DNA of 64,000 bases from UBA932 sp031548545 (GTDB lineage Bacteria; Bacteroidota; Bacteroidia; Bacteroidales; UBA932): assembly GCA_031548545.1 (NCBI GenBank), contig JAVBQY010000007.1, positions 1-64,000 of the forward strand, given 5' to 3'. Every line of letters starts with the position of its first letter. Position 1 is the stretch's first letter. The notes beneath the pieces are model-generated. The model made no database searches. It saw nothing but the letters and a program-made list of their open reading frames with translations, and was not told the DNA's origin. Positions 7,815 through 16,460 of this stretch are shown here, one piece after another. The position numbers and the translations under genes were made by a program.

Positions 7815-8846
7815 TTACTTTATAGTTTCATTCATAATGATGCTGACCTTATTCATAGTACTGCCAACGTCTTTGACTCCTTTATTTTCCTGTTCTTTTA
7901 CCCAGCCGGCTTGTACGTCCTTGTATTTACTAAGATTTTCCCATTGCTTCTGTTCTTCCTGTTTCAATATCCGTACTGTGGCTCCGGACTCTTCCAACGT
8001 ATTGATTAGTTCTTCAAGGCTATTGTTCATTATAAGCCCTAAAGTCGTATAAGCTATAAATGCAGCGCGTTGAATAGAAGCCTGGTCCTCTTTACCCAGG
8101 CTCTCCCAGCTTTGTTTGTTTATGACTAATAAGTAAATATGTCCCAGCCATAAGTTTTCGGATAATAGAATATGGGGGGCAACTTTATGAAGGTTGATGT
8201 CATAACCGCTGTCAATATTTACCATAACCCCGTCCAGTGATCCGCTTTGTAATGCTTTATAAACACCTTCACCCCAGGGTATAGTGATGGGTATGCCTCC
8301 GGCATTTCTTAAAAAGTCTTTATGCCAGAAACTGGCAGATCGCCATTGTCCACCCTTGATCTCTTTTAAGCTGTTCAGTGGTTGAATACTAAAAAAAGCA
8401 GTAGGATAGCCGGTGGTAAAAAGAAGGTTGACAATATTCGCCTGTTCCAGCTCTTGCTGAAAGACAGGTAACGCGCTGTATACACGTTGGAAGAACTCAA
8501 CTTGCAGGCCGCCGGCGGGACCAACAGGGAAACTTTTGAAAATCTGGTGCAGGGGTAACTCATTGGGTGTATATTCGGGTACCACAATACCCATGTCGGC
8601 AACACCTTTGCCGGATACTTTACGCAAGGCATCATAGCTGATGGACAGTTCACCGTTCCAGTGCGCTTCTATTTTCAGGCGACCGTTTGATTCTTTTTCA
8701 ATAGCTGGGAAGAACACCTCGTTGATAAAGCGGGTGCGCATATTACCCAGTGGTTCATGGTCTGTATATACCAATGTTTTCACTTGTGCAGAGACCATCC
8801 CGGTCGATAGTATAAAGTGAAAAATAAATAATAGTAGTTGTTTCAT
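7815..8846 (-). CDS. TRAP transporter substrate-binding protein (DctP family), orphan
   Basis: About 343 residues with a cleavable signal (MKQLLLFIFHF...VSAQ) and the DctP fold: an early NGELSISYDALRKVSGKGVADMG, a central GGQWRSASFWHKDFLRNAGG and SLDGVMVN. DctP proteins bind small carboxylates in the periplasm and deliver them to DctQ/DctM membrane subunits. No DctQ or DctM gene is in the window. ATG 8846 overlaps the upstream stop as ATGA, so it is preferred over the longer start at 8858. It is co-transcribed with a lipoprotein flavin reductase. Confidence 0.85.
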   Translation of the reverse strand: MKQLLLFIFHFILSTGMVSAQVKTLVYTDHEPLGNMRTRFINEVFFPAIEKESNGRLKIEAHWNGELSISYDALRKVSGKGVADMGIVVPEYTPNELPLHQIFKSFPVGPAGGLQVEFFQRVYSALPVFQQELEQANIVNLLFTTGYPTAFFSIQPLNSLKEIKGGQWRSASFWHKDFLRNAGGIPITIPWGEGVYKALQSGSLDGVMVNIDSGYDINLHKVAPHILLSENLWLGHIYLLVINKQSWESLGKEDQASIQRAAFIAYTTLGLIMNNSLEELINTLEESGATVRILKQEEQKQWENLSKYKDVQAGWVKEQENKGVKDVGSTMNKVSIIMNETIK

Positions 8847-9475
8847 CTTTTTATCCATACATTGGTAATCGTGCCGAACACCAGTTTGTGGTAATCGTTG
8901 GCGCCATTAAGAGCGTCTTCTATGAATTTTCTGCCGGCTTCGTCGTAAAAATCATTTGGATGTACGGTAGTGATTTCAAATAATTTACATTCTATTACCG
9001 CATTTGCTTCCTTATAGGTTATGTTACCGGACGGAGTGCTTATGGCCGTAAGTTTTGTTGTTGCCATCTTATCGGAATCCCTGCCGCTACGGGTGCCAAA
9101 AGCCATTACATCAGCTATAAAATCAGGCGGAAAGAAGGATAGTGTATAGGTTTGGCGTTCCAGGATAAACTCCAATGTATACCTTTTGGCGCCCAGAAGC
9201 GAGAAGGTTGTTGGCTTCTCAAAATAGTGCCCCATTACTTCCCAGCTGGCTGTCATGGAATTAAAAGCCGAATCTGTACCGGCCGTAATGACCGTGTGGT
9301 CTTCATGCGTCACCAATGATGAAAGATAGCTCCTGATCTTGGCGGAGTCCACCTGTCTGTATAATTCTTCGAAAGATGGTGTGTTCATAGTATTATTGTT
9401 GATTTTATTATTGACGGTCCCGTCACATGCTATAAGAACGGCGACTGAACATAAGGCGGTGAATATTTTTTTCAT
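8843..9475 (-). CDS. Flavin-reductase-like domain lipoprotein
   Basis: 210 residues. The N-terminus is a lipoprotein signal ending VLIAC (Cys17). The rest matches the FMN-binding flavin reductase-like domain: TAGTDSAFNSMTASWEVMGH, then FLERQTYTLSFF-type segments and a GTRSGRDSDKM loop. Cytoplasmic relatives bind FMN and reduce flavins. A membrane-tethered exported version is less usual and would need its cofactor outside the cytoplasm. ATGA overlaps link it to both neighbours, so the three-gene group is translationally coupled. Confidence 0.75.
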   Translation of the reverse strand: MKKIFTALCSVAVLIACDGTVNNKINNNTMNTPSFEELYRQVDSAKIRSYLSSLVTHEDHTVITAGTDSAFNSMTASWEVMGHYFEKPTTFSLLGAKRYTLEFILERQTYTLSFFPPDFIADVMAFGTRSGRDSDKMATTKLTAISTPSGNITYKEANAVIECKLFEITTVHPNDFYDEAGRKFIEDALNGANDYHKLVFGTITNVWIKR

Positions 9476-9672
9476 GATGCTTGATTTTTAGATATTCTAC
9501 AGTTTTCTCCGGATAATTCCATGCAAGGGAGTCCGAACATGCTGAGGTCCACATGAACGGCATAATTTGATATTTTCATAATCCGGTTGCTGTACACTAA
9601 CTCTGCTTTGCTTTTATTGTGGCCAAAAGCTTTGCAGAGCGCTTGTGCTGTACTAGTATTTTGTGCATTCAT
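9472..9672 (-). CDS. Small protein of 66 residues, unknown
   Basis: First gene after the promoter at 9705-9712, ending in an ATGA overlap with the flavin reductase start, which supports it being translated. The sequence begins MNAQNTSTAQALCKAFGHNK and contains three cysteines. No signal peptide or membrane segment is clear and I recognise no family. It could be a truncated relic kept as a leader for the operon. Confidence 0.45.
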   Translation of the reverse strand: MNAQNTSTAQALCKAFGHNKSKAELVYSNRIMKISNYAVHVDLSMFGLPCMELSGENCRISKNQAS

Positions 9673-9704
9673 ATCAGATTTTTCTGTAAACTGTATTTTG
9701 AATG

Positions 9705-9712
9705 CAAAGGTA
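9705..9712 (-). promoter_or_regulatory. Bacteroidetes -7 promoter element
   Basis: TACCTTTG on the minus strand (TAnnTTTG), about 33 nt before the 66-residue ORF. It probably drives the small protein, flavin reductase and DctP genes. Confidence 0.6.
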
Positions 9713-9774
9713 GTTTGGTTTAGCCGGACGATACAGGATTATTTAAATTAATACCCTGATGAATCCTGATTTCT

Positions 9775-10647
9775 TTATTTCTCCTGGAATTTCAAAATAT
9801 ACGCACGGTAGTCGGCAATACTTTTACCTGTATGTTGCCGGAATAAGCGCGAAAAATAGTCGGGATCATTATAATTCAGTTCGTATGACAACTCTTTGAT
9901 GGAGATATTTTTGTGATATAGTTTCCGTTTGGCTTCTAACATCAGGCGTCCGGTAAGGTAAGCCTTTGGTGAAACGCCGCATTTGGTTTTTACCAGATGA
10001 TATAGCGCGTTGGTATTTATCCCTAGTTTTCCGGCAATCATTTCTACCGGGGGGTGTTCCAGGAAACTCTCTTCAATGTAATTCTTGAATGCGATAAAGT
10101 TCGATAGGCTGTCTTTTGCATCCGTCGCCATCTCTCTGTCTTTGAAATAGACCGTATTGCATTCGACAAGCAACGTATTGAGATAGGCCAGCACCAGTTC
10201 CGGATTTGATTTTTCATCTTGCAACACCTTGTCTAACGATTGAAACAGGGATATTAACCGTTGTGAAATAGTGCCGGATATATTAATTATCTGATTTCCG
10301 AAAGGGGCGGTAAAAAAAGGAAAAGAAGAGGGGATATAATTCATTATTTCTTCCCCGAAGCTGGTACCGTATGATTCTGTTCCGGAGGCTTTTTCCATCG
10401 TATGGATTTGCCAGGGGGTTACAAATACCAATTGGCTGTCTGTAATGACCATATCCTGAAAATCGATCATGTGCTTTGATGCGCCTTTAACCACCAGCAT
10501 CAGGGAATAGAAACCCTGTTGTACAGGCTCGTTTAATCCGTTGATAATGTCTTCACTGAAAGGTGTATTGCCCGGCACTCGTACCATAATAGGCAAGGCC
10601 TTATGTTGTTTGATACGATCTAATATGGCTTTCTTTCGTTGTGACAT
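9775..10647 (-). CDS. AraC-family transcriptional regulator
   Basis: 290 residues from ATG 10647. The N-terminal half resembles a cupin-like sensor. The C-terminal ~100 residues hold the two AraC HTH motifs (IAGKLGINTNALYHLVK and the signature LSYELNYNDPDYFSRLFRQH). Its ATG overlaps the YjbR stop as TAATG, so it is coupled to that gene. It lies directly upstream of the flavin reductase/DctP operon in the same orientation and may control it, but no binding site is proven. A longer start at 10662 is possible but would overlap YjbR further. Confidence 0.88.
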   Translation of the reverse strand: MSQRKKAILDRIKQHKALPIMVRVPGNTPFSEDIINGLNEPVQQGFYSLMLVVKGASKHMIDFQDMVITDSQLVFVTPWQIHTMEKASGTESYGTSFGEEIMNYIPSSFPFFTAPFGNQIINISGTISQRLISLFQSLDKVLQDEKSNPELVLAYLNTLLVECNTVYFKDREMATDAKDSLSNFIAFKNYIEESFLEHPPVEMIAGKLGINTNALYHLVKTKCGVSPKAYLTGRLMLEAKRKLYHKNISIKELSYELNYNDPDYFSRLFRQHTGKSIADYRAYILKFQEK

Positions 10648-11006
10648 TATTTGTTCTCCCAATAGTCAGCCTGTGTTTTTTTAGGCATTTTTTTTACGAC
10701 CTCTTCTACAGAATGCCGGATCCAGTACTTTACCGTTTCGTCATCCATATCTTCATTCAGGCGTATACAGTTCCAGTATTTTTTGTTGAAGTGCCAGGCG
10801 CTGTTTACACAGGCATAGCGTTCGCGCAGCTCAATGGCCTGTTGAGGGTCGCATTTGACCGATACTTTTAAATCAGGATCATCCAGCGCCACTACGGCAA
10901 ACATTTTATCAAGTACTTTGAACACGAGTACCGTGTCGTCAAACGGCATGCACTCGATAGCGGATTTCAGTGAGAGGCAGTATTCCCTTAATTCTTCTAT
11001 ATTCAT
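10647..11006 (-). CDS. MmcQ/YjbR-family protein
   Basis: 119 residues: MNIEELREYCLSLKSAIECMP at the start, a central KMFAVVALDD and SVKCDPQQAIELRE, and a C-terminal YWIRHSVEEVVKKMPK. This is the CyaY-like YjbR domain, a small family with proposed DNA binding and no settled function. It sits between a metallo-beta-lactamase-fold gene (6 nt gap) and the AraC gene (overlap), so the three are probably one transcript. Confidence 0.85.
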   Translation of the reverse strand: MNIEELREYCLSLKSAIECMPFDDTVLVFKVLDKMFAVVALDDPDLKVSVKCDPQQAIELRERYACVNSAWHFNKKYWNCIRLNEDMDDETVKYWIRHSVEEVVKKMPKKTQADYWENK

Positions 11007-11012
11007 ATGATT

Positions 11013-12137
11013 TTAATTAGCCGACCACCATTTTTTAAATACCTGTGTAGAATCATTGAGGTACACCGGCTCTCCAATCATCGGGGTAATCAGGGGGAGG
11101 GCATCCCGTCCGGCCGCAGCCGAAATACTATCCATCGGCACATGCCACGGATGTTTGGCTAAGGCGTATTTTGAATGATGTTCCGTAAACAGTCTTTTTG
11201 CATTCAGCGCTTTGGCTGCGTGTACCAGGTCCTCGGGCATCAGGTGGATAAACCTCCAATCCTTGTCATATTGGCCGTTTTCCATGATGGCTAAATCTAT
11301 CTCTCCGAATTGCCGGCTGATTGCGGCGAAATGCGTATCAAAACCGCCATCTCCGCTGATATAAATTTTCCGGGAAGGTCCTTGTAGCATGAATGAAGCC
11401 CAGAGTGTTTGATTGGGTGATAAGCCCCGGCCTGAAAAATGGCGGGCCGGCAGGCAATATATAGTGAATTCCTGATTAGGGCTGATGCTTTCCATCCAGT
11501 CCAGTTCCACTATGCACTCCGGCGTGAAGCCCCAATATTCAAAATGTTCACCCACCCCAAGCGGACAAATCACCTTCCCGATGCGGCCATTAAGTTGCTT
11601 AACCGTATGATAATCCAAATGGTCCCAATGATCGTGTGTGATTATCAGGTAGTCGATTTCAGGCATATCTTCCGGATGATACAGCCCGGTCCCTTTGAAC
11701 GGTTGATTGAAAAAAGATACCGGAGAAGCGCTTACAAGGGTGGGGTCTATAAGAAATCTCAGGCCCCCGGTCTGTAGAAAAAGAGAAGAATGCCCCAGCC
11801 ATACCATAACCTCTTCTTCACGTTTGAACTGTTTCAACTCCGTTTTAATAGCCGGTAGCGCTGTTTCCGGCCGCAAGTCTTCCACCTTGTCAAACAAAAA
11901 GCCTGCAATGATTCCGAACCATGATTTATCCGAGGTGATCTGTTGGGTGGGGGAGAGGTTTTGAAACTTCCCGTCACGGTAGTTAGGTGACCGTTTAATC
12001 CGTTCAAGCCGTTCTCCGCTTGGCCTTCTTCCGAATTCCGGCTGGTTTATAAATGCTATAACCGTAATAAAAATTAGCAATAACAAGCCAGGTACAATTA
12101 TCCATACCATTTGTTTTCTTCCCTTTAAATATTTCAT
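11013..12137 (-). CDS. MBL-fold metal-dependent hydrolase, membrane-anchored (UlaG/NAPE-PLD-like)
   Basis: 375 residues. One N-terminal transmembrane helix (about residues 10-30) is followed by a linker and a metallo-beta-lactamase domain with THDHWDHLDYHT (HxHxDH metal site), then a PARHFSGRG histidine and an ISGDGGFDTHF aspartate. Relatives include NAPE-hydrolysing phospholipase D and UlaG lactonases, so a lipid or phosphodiester substrate is possible. ATG 12137 is chosen because a TACATTTG box lies six nt upstream; a start at 12146 would sit inside that box. Confidence 0.85.
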   Translation of the reverse strand: MKYLKGRKQMVWIIVPGLLLLIFITVIAFINQPEFGRRPSGERLERIKRSPNYRDGKFQNLSPTQQITSDKSWFGIIAGFLFDKVEDLRPETALPAIKTELKQFKREEEVMVWLGHSSLFLQTGGLRFLIDPTLVSASPVSFFNQPFKGTGLYHPEDMPEIDYLIITHDHWDHLDYHTVKQLNGRIGKVICPLGVGEHFEYWGFTPECIVELDWMESISPNQEFTIYCLPARHFSGRGLSPNQTLWASFMLQGPSRKIYISGDGGFDTHFAAISRQFGEIDLAIMENGQYDKDWRFIHLMPEDLVHAAKALNAKRLFTEHHSKYALAKHPWHVPMDSISAAAGRDALPLITPMIGEPVYLNDSTQVFKKWWSAN

Positions 12138-12143
12138 TGAGGG

Positions 12144-12151
12144 CAAATGTA
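12144..12151 (-). promoter_or_regulatory. -7 element six nt before the MBL-fold gene
   Basis: TACATTTG on the minus strand, followed by six bases and the ATG at 12137. If transcription starts about four nt after the box, the mRNA has almost no 5' leader. Confidence 0.5.
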
Positions 12152-12193
12152 CTACTAATTATTGAAATATAAATTTATACGGAAGAAAAGTGC

Positions 12194-12201
12194 TACCTTC
12201 G
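12194..12201 (+). promoter_or_regulatory. -7-like element for the B12-binding radical SAM gene
   Basis: TACCTTCG, one mismatch from TAnnTTTG, 26 nt before the ATG at 12228. It supports that ATG over an in-frame upstream start at 12162. Confidence 0.4.
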
Positions 12202-12227
12202 CGCCGGATAGCAAACCCGTCATACCC

Positions 12228-13916
12228 ATGAGAACCCTTCTTACCACCCTTAATGCAAAATATATCCATAGCTCTCTGGCTTTGCGTTGGCTATATGTAG
12301 CAAATAAAGACCGGTTCGATATCCGCTTCAAAGAATACACGATCAAGGAGAAGGTGGAAAACATTGCGGCGGAGCTCCTTGCCGGCGACTATGATTGCAT
12401 AGGACTGGGCGTTTATATCTGGAATGTTGAACAGACAAAAGCATTGGTGAACCTCCTGCGGCGGCAAAATCCGGACCTGGTATTAATCCTCGGAGGCCCG
12501 GAGGTCAGCTACGAGCCGGCCTATTTTATCACTAACTGGCCGGTTGATTATGTAATCAGCGGCGAGGGAGAGTTTGTACTTGGCGATTTATTGCAAGCCC
12601 TGGCCGATAAGCAGCCTGTGGCGGATATCCCGGGCGTCTCATCCCGGGAGGGCACAAGCACGGAGGTGGCGAGGGCCGACCTGCAACAACTGGCGCTCCT
12701 TCCGTCTCCATATCAACTGCCGGAAGATAAAGAAAGCCGGGCCGACCGCATTGTTTATTTCGAGACTTCGCGCGGCTGTCCCTATAATTGCGCCTACTGC
12801 CTGTCTTCTTTGGAGAAGGGCATCCGCTATTTTCCTGATGATTATATTAGAGAGAACCTGCAGTACCTGATTGACAACGGTGCGCGGCAGCTCAAATTCT
12901 TAGACCGCACGTTCAACCTGAATTGGAAGAAAACCCGCGCTATTTTCGATTTTCTGATAGCCCATTACCGCAGCAATTTAAGCTGCCAATTCGAAATTTA
13001 TGCCGATTTGCTGACCGACGAGGCGATTGATTACCTGAATGACCGCTTGCCGCAGCATTTCTTTCGCTTTGAAATAGGTATCCAATCCACCTATGAGCCG
13101 AGCAATAAGGCCGTTAACCGTAGGCAGGACTTTAGCCTGATCGCCCACAATATCCGGCGGCTGTTACAAGGAGGCAAAATAGACCTGCACCTTGACCTGA
13201 TCGCCGGTTTACCGCATGAAACCTACGATCGCTTTCTCCAATCTGTGAATGATGTGTTTGCATTCCGCGCCAAGGAGTTTCAACTGGGTTTTCTGAAAAT
13301 GCTGCGGGGTACGGCGCTCCGGGCGGATGCCGGAAAGTATGGCTATACTTACCGTGAGCAGGCGCCTTATGAAGTGATGGCGCATCAGGCGCTATCGGCG
13401 GCTGAACTGGACAGCATCCGCAAGCTGGAGCACATGATTGATAAATATTGGAATACAGGGCGTTTCACGCAATGCCTAAACCTTGTTTTTGACCGCTATT
13501 ACCCCGGGCGGTATGTTGAATTCTTTCTGGAACTGGCCCTTTTTGCCGGAACTTACCCTTCTGAAAAAACTTCTTTGGAAGACAGTTATGCCTGTTTGCA
13601 CCGGTTTTTATTAACAAAGGGCATAGATTTATTAACCACTTTGAAGGATGATTATTATGCTAATTTTTCGCAGCGGCCTACCACCATTTTCTGGGACGCT
13701 CCGTGGGATAAAGCGGAGCGCAAACGCCTCCTGCTCCATATAAGCGCCGATACCGGTTTTTTGGAAATGCATACCTTGTCGCCCTATGCCATCAAAAAGC
13801 AAACCACCATAGATCTTTTACCCGATGGGCGCTGTGTGCTGACTGTTTTTCTGCCCGCCGGACAAAAAAAGTTGACCTATCTGTTTCCGCCCGGATTCGT
13901 CATCGCCAATAATTGA
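12228..13916 (+). CDS. B12-binding domain radical SAM protein (DUF4080 type)
   Basis: 562 residues. A cobalamin-binding-like domain (residues ~1-130) has LLTTLNAKYIHSSLALRWL and LILGGPEVSYEP. A radical SAM core follows with ETSRGCPYNCAYCLSSLEKG, the CxxxCxxC [4Fe-4S] motif. The C-terminal region fits DUF4080. These proteins resemble the MiaB/BchE-like anaerobic methyltransferase or cyclase group; the substrate of the DUF4080 branch is not known to me. The gene stands alone, divergent from the MBL gene. An in-frame start at 12162 is rejected because it precedes the promoter-like box. Confidence 0.88.
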   Translation: MRTLLTTLNAKYIHSSLALRWLYVANKDRFDIRFKEYTIKEKVENIAAELLAGDYDCIGLGVYIWNVEQTKALVNLLRRQNPDLVLILGGPEVSYEPAYFITNWPVDYVISGEGEFVLGDLLQALADKQPVADIPGVSSREGTSTEVARADLQQLALLPSPYQLPEDKESRADRIVYFETSRGCPYNCAYCLSSLEKGIRYFPDDYIRENLQYLIDNGARQLKFLDRTFNLNWKKTRAIFDFLIAHYRSNLSCQFEIYADLLTDEAIDYLNDRLPQHFFRFEIGIQSTYEPSNKAVNRRQDFSLIAHNIRRLLQGGKIDLHLDLIAGLPHETYDRFLQSVNDVFAFRAKEFQLGFLKMLRGTALRADAGKYGYTYREQAPYEVMAHQALSAAELDSIRKLEHMIDKYWNTGRFTQCLNLVFDRYYPGRYVEFFLELALFAGTYPSEKTSLEDSYACLHRFLLTKGIDLLTTLKDDYYANFSQRPTTIFWDAPWDKAERKRLLLHISADTGFLEMHTLSPYAIKKQTTIDLLPDGRCVLTVFLPAGQKKLTYLFPPGFVIANN

Positions 13917-13969
13917 TCATTGCCTATTAAAAAGATCATCCTTTGCAAACCTGGCGCCGGAAAATTTCG

Positions 13970-13977
13970 TATCTTTG
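13970..13977 (+). promoter_or_regulatory. -7 promoter element (TATCTTTG)
   Basis: TATCTTTG followed by TAG, 55 nt before the lipoprotein gene at 14033. A TTTG at 13942-13945 is 24 nt upstream, slightly far for a -33 element. Confidence 0.6.
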
Positions 13978-14032
13978 TAGTCTATGACCGTAACGGTCTA
14001 TCCCTTCCGAATATATTAAATCCAATGATATT

Positions 14033-14854
14033 ATGAAAACAAATTACTTTTTAACGGTTTGTACAACTGTTGTCTGTCTCTCTTTCCTATTCTCTTCCTG
14101 TAATCAAAACAAGGCGATTACGGAGAATCCCATACAATTTGATTCACTTCATATAAAAAAGAGCTATCATTTGTTTGGAGATACGACGAATCTGCCCGGC
14201 GCCTTGTCGGTCAGCCTGGTCTACCCTCGGGCCTATACGGATGAAAAGATCCTGGAGGCTATGCAACAGGTCTTTATGCGCCTTTCTTTAGGTGATGAGT
14301 ATGTGGGTGTACCGGCAGAAGAGGCCTTGGCTACTTATGCGGAAAAATATATTGCCGCTTATAAAGAACGGGAAAAAGATTTTGATAAAGAAGCCGGTAT
14401 TTCGGCCTATGTCTGTGAAGAGCAATTGACCAACACTATAGAATTCAATAAAGGCGGCTTTCTTTCCCTTACTACTGTGAAATGGGATTACACCGGTGGC
14501 GCCCATGGCCTCGGATTGACACAGGCTTCTGTTATTGACCTTAGCACAGGTAATTTACTGAAAGAAGAAGATATTTTTGACCCTCAGGCAAAGGACAGTT
14601 TGTCTGCCGTTATTGTGAAAAATTTGGCAGACGCTTATAATCTCAGCTCGCCGGAAGAGTTGAAGGCAGAAGGTTTTTCTGATACGATAGCGCCCAACGG
14701 CAACTTCTTTATCAATGAAGATGGCGTGACGTATATCTACAATCCTTATGATATAGCCGCCTACGTAATGGGGACAATCAGGGTCTTTATACCCTATGCC
14801 GATCTGGCCGGATGCATGAAGGAAAACAGCCCTGTTGCCAAAATTATAAAATAA
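14033..14854 (+). CDS. DUF3298/RsiV-like lipoprotein
   Basis: 273 residues with a lipoprotein signal ending LFSSC (Cys23). A DUF4163-like N-terminal region is followed by a C-terminal DUF3298 segment with the hallmark YTGGAHGLGLTQASVIDLSTG and later FFINEDGVTYIYNPYDIAAY. In Firmicutes this domain pair forms the RsiV anti-sigma factor that binds lysozyme; in Bacteroidetes the role of the lipoprotein form is unknown. The next gene starts 13 nt after its stop. Confidence 0.82.
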   Translation: MKTNYFLTVCTTVVCLSFLFSSCNQNKAITENPIQFDSLHIKKSYHLFGDTTNLPGALSVSLVYPRAYTDEKILEAMQQVFMRLSLGDEYVGVPAEEALATYAEKYIAAYKEREKDFDKEAGISAYVCEEQLTNTIEFNKGGFLSLTTVKWDYTGGAHGLGLTQASVIDLSTGNLLKEEDIFDPQAKDSLSAVIVKNLADAYNLSSPEELKAEGFSDTIAPNGNFFINEDGVTYIYNPYDIAAYVMGTIRVFIPYADLAGCMKENSPVAKIIK

Positions 14855-14867
14855 TAGTTGCCGAACT

Positions 14868-15425
14868 ATGAGTTTTTACGTTATAGACGTAGAGTCCGAC
14901 GGCCCTGTGCAGGGCCGTCACTCTATGGTATGTTTCGGGGCCGTACTATTGGACCATGAACTGCAGACTACTTTTTACGGACAAACGCGCCCTGTGAGCG
15001 AAATCTATGATCCCCGGGCCCTTGCTATCAGCGGCTTCAGCCGTGAAGAACATGAAGGCTTTGAGGAGCCCGGGCTTGTATTCGAACGTTTTGCCGCCTG
15101 GGTTGCAGCGACCAACCGTAAAGGGCGCCCCATCTTGCTTTCCGACAACAACGGTTATGATGCTTCCTGGATCAACTGGTACTTTCACCGCTTTTGCGGA
15201 GAAAATCCTTTCGGCTACAGTTCTCGGAGAATAGGAGATTTGTGGTGCGGTTACGCAAATAACATGCAGGCCTCATGGAAGCAATGGCGCACCCAGAGCT
15301 TTACCGACAAGGAGGGCCGTGCATACCACGGCTATCAGCATACGCACAACCCACTGGATGACGCCCTTGGTAATGCTCAGGCATTGTTGTATATGATTAA
15401 CGAGGGCTTGAATTTGAAATTGTAG
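14868..15425 (+). CDS. DEDD-type 3'-5' exonuclease
   Basis: 185 residues. Motif I is FYVIDVESDG (Asp7, Glu9), a central LLSDNNGYDASWINW carries the second acidic motif, and the end HTHNPLDDALGNAQALLY gives the His/Asp of motif III. This fits RNase T/Rv2179c-like exonucleases acting on RNA or single-stranded DNA. It is probably co-transcribed with the lipoprotein gene upstream. Which nucleic acid it trims is unknown. Confidence 0.75.
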   Translation: MSFYVIDVESDGPVQGRHSMVCFGAVLLDHELQTTFYGQTRPVSEIYDPRALAISGFSREEHEGFEEPGLVFERFAAWVAATNRKGRPILLSDNNGYDASWINWYFHRFCGENPFGYSSRRIGDLWCGYANNMQASWKQWRTQSFTDKEGRAYHGYQHTHNPLDDALGNAQALLYMINEGLNLKL

Positions 15426-15454
15426 CTATGTGCTTTCTCTTTGTTTTCAACTGC

Positions 15455-15485
15455 TTGTGCTATTGAGTAAAAAATATTATATTTG
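15455..15485 (+). promoter_or_regulatory. Promoter (-33 TTG, 20 bp, TATATTTG)
   Basis: TTG at 15455-15457 and TATATTTG at 15478-15485, spaced 20 bp as in the Bacteroidetes consensus, 22 nt before the methyltransferase ATG. Confidence 0.6.
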
Positions 15486-15507
15486 TACTTATTAAATTAA
15501 ATTGATA

Positions 15508-16434
15508 ATGGCGGACTATCACTGCGCAATTTGTGGAAATCGCAAGGGAAACCAACTTGTGGTAGCTAAAGAATTGATGTATGGCAGCAGGGAAGAATTT
15601 CTATATTTTTCTTGTGCCGCCTGTGGTGTTGTTCAACTGGCGGATATTCAGCTTGACGTTTCAAAATATTATCCAAGTAGTTACTATTCATTCAAACAAC
15701 CGGTAATAAAAAAATATTTTTTAGGGCGCTTTTTGGTGAATTGGTACCTGAAAGGGCCAAGATTCCCGGGTTTGCATATCATTGCTCACCTGAAGGGCTA
15801 TACGGCTTGGATAGATCTTTTAAAGACACTGAAGAAAGACGCCGCCATACTGGATGTCGGTTGTGGTTCGGGTGAACTCTTGTGCCGTTTCCGGACGTGG
15901 GGATTTCAGCACCTTACCGGTATCGACCCTTATATTAATGAAGATATTTCCTATCCGGGCCGGATTAAGATATTAAAAAAGGACTTGCTCCGGCATCAGG
16001 GATCCTATGATCTGATTATGCTGCACCACTCTTTCGAGCATATGAATAATCCGCGTGAAATTCTGAAACATCTATCACTACTGCTTCGTCCGAACGGTAG
16101 AATACTTATCCGGATACCTGTAGCTGATTCCTTTGCTTTTCGGAAATATGGCGCTCATTGGTACCAATTGGATGCACCCCGGCATGTCTTATTGCACACC
16201 ACGAAAAGCATAGCAATGCTGGGAGAAGAATGCGGACTTGTTTTACAGCAAATAATCAGTGATTCTACTAAAGAGCAATTTCTTGATAGTGAAAAGTATT
16301 TAAAGGGGATGACGTTATGGGAGGAAGCGGAAGTTTCTTCTGCTCACAAACGAAGTTGCAAAAGATGGGCAAAGTACCTCAATGGAATTCATGACGGAGA
16401 CCAGGCCTGCTTTGTTTTGGGCAAACAGAGATGA
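15508..16434 (+). CDS. Class I SAM-dependent methyltransferase with zinc-ribbon-like N-terminus
   Basis: About 308 residues. The N-terminus has two CxxC pairs (CAIC at ~7 and CAAC at ~38), a probable zinc site. A Rossmann methyltransferase follows with AILDVGCGSGELLCRF (motif I), LIMLHHSFEHMNNP (motif IV region) and LLRPNGRILIRIP. This layout is seen in methyltransferases near glycan and surface-polysaccharide genes, but no such cluster is here. ATG 15508 is preferred over the TTG two codons upstream. Confidence 0.85.
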   Translation: MADYHCAICGNRKGNQLVVAKELMYGSREEFLYFSCAACGVVQLADIQLDVSKYYPSSYYSFKQPVIKKYFLGRFLVNWYLKGPRFPGLHIIAHLKGYTAWIDLLKTLKKDAAILDVGCGSGELLCRFRTWGFQHLTGIDPYINEDISYPGRIKILKKDLLRHQGSYDLIMLHHSFEHMNNPREILKHLSLLLRPNGRILIRIPVADSFAFRKYGAHWYQLDAPRHVLLHTTKSIAMLGEECGLVLQQIISDSTKEQFLDSEKYLKGMTLWEEAEVSSAHKRSCKRWAKYLNGIHDGDQACFVLGKQR

Positions 16435-16460
16435 TAACACCTTTTTTTAATAAATGAACG

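Noticed and set aside
12162..12227. Longer start of the B12-binding radical SAM protein
   Set aside because: It precedes the promoter-like box at 12194 and the family N-terminus begins at 12228.
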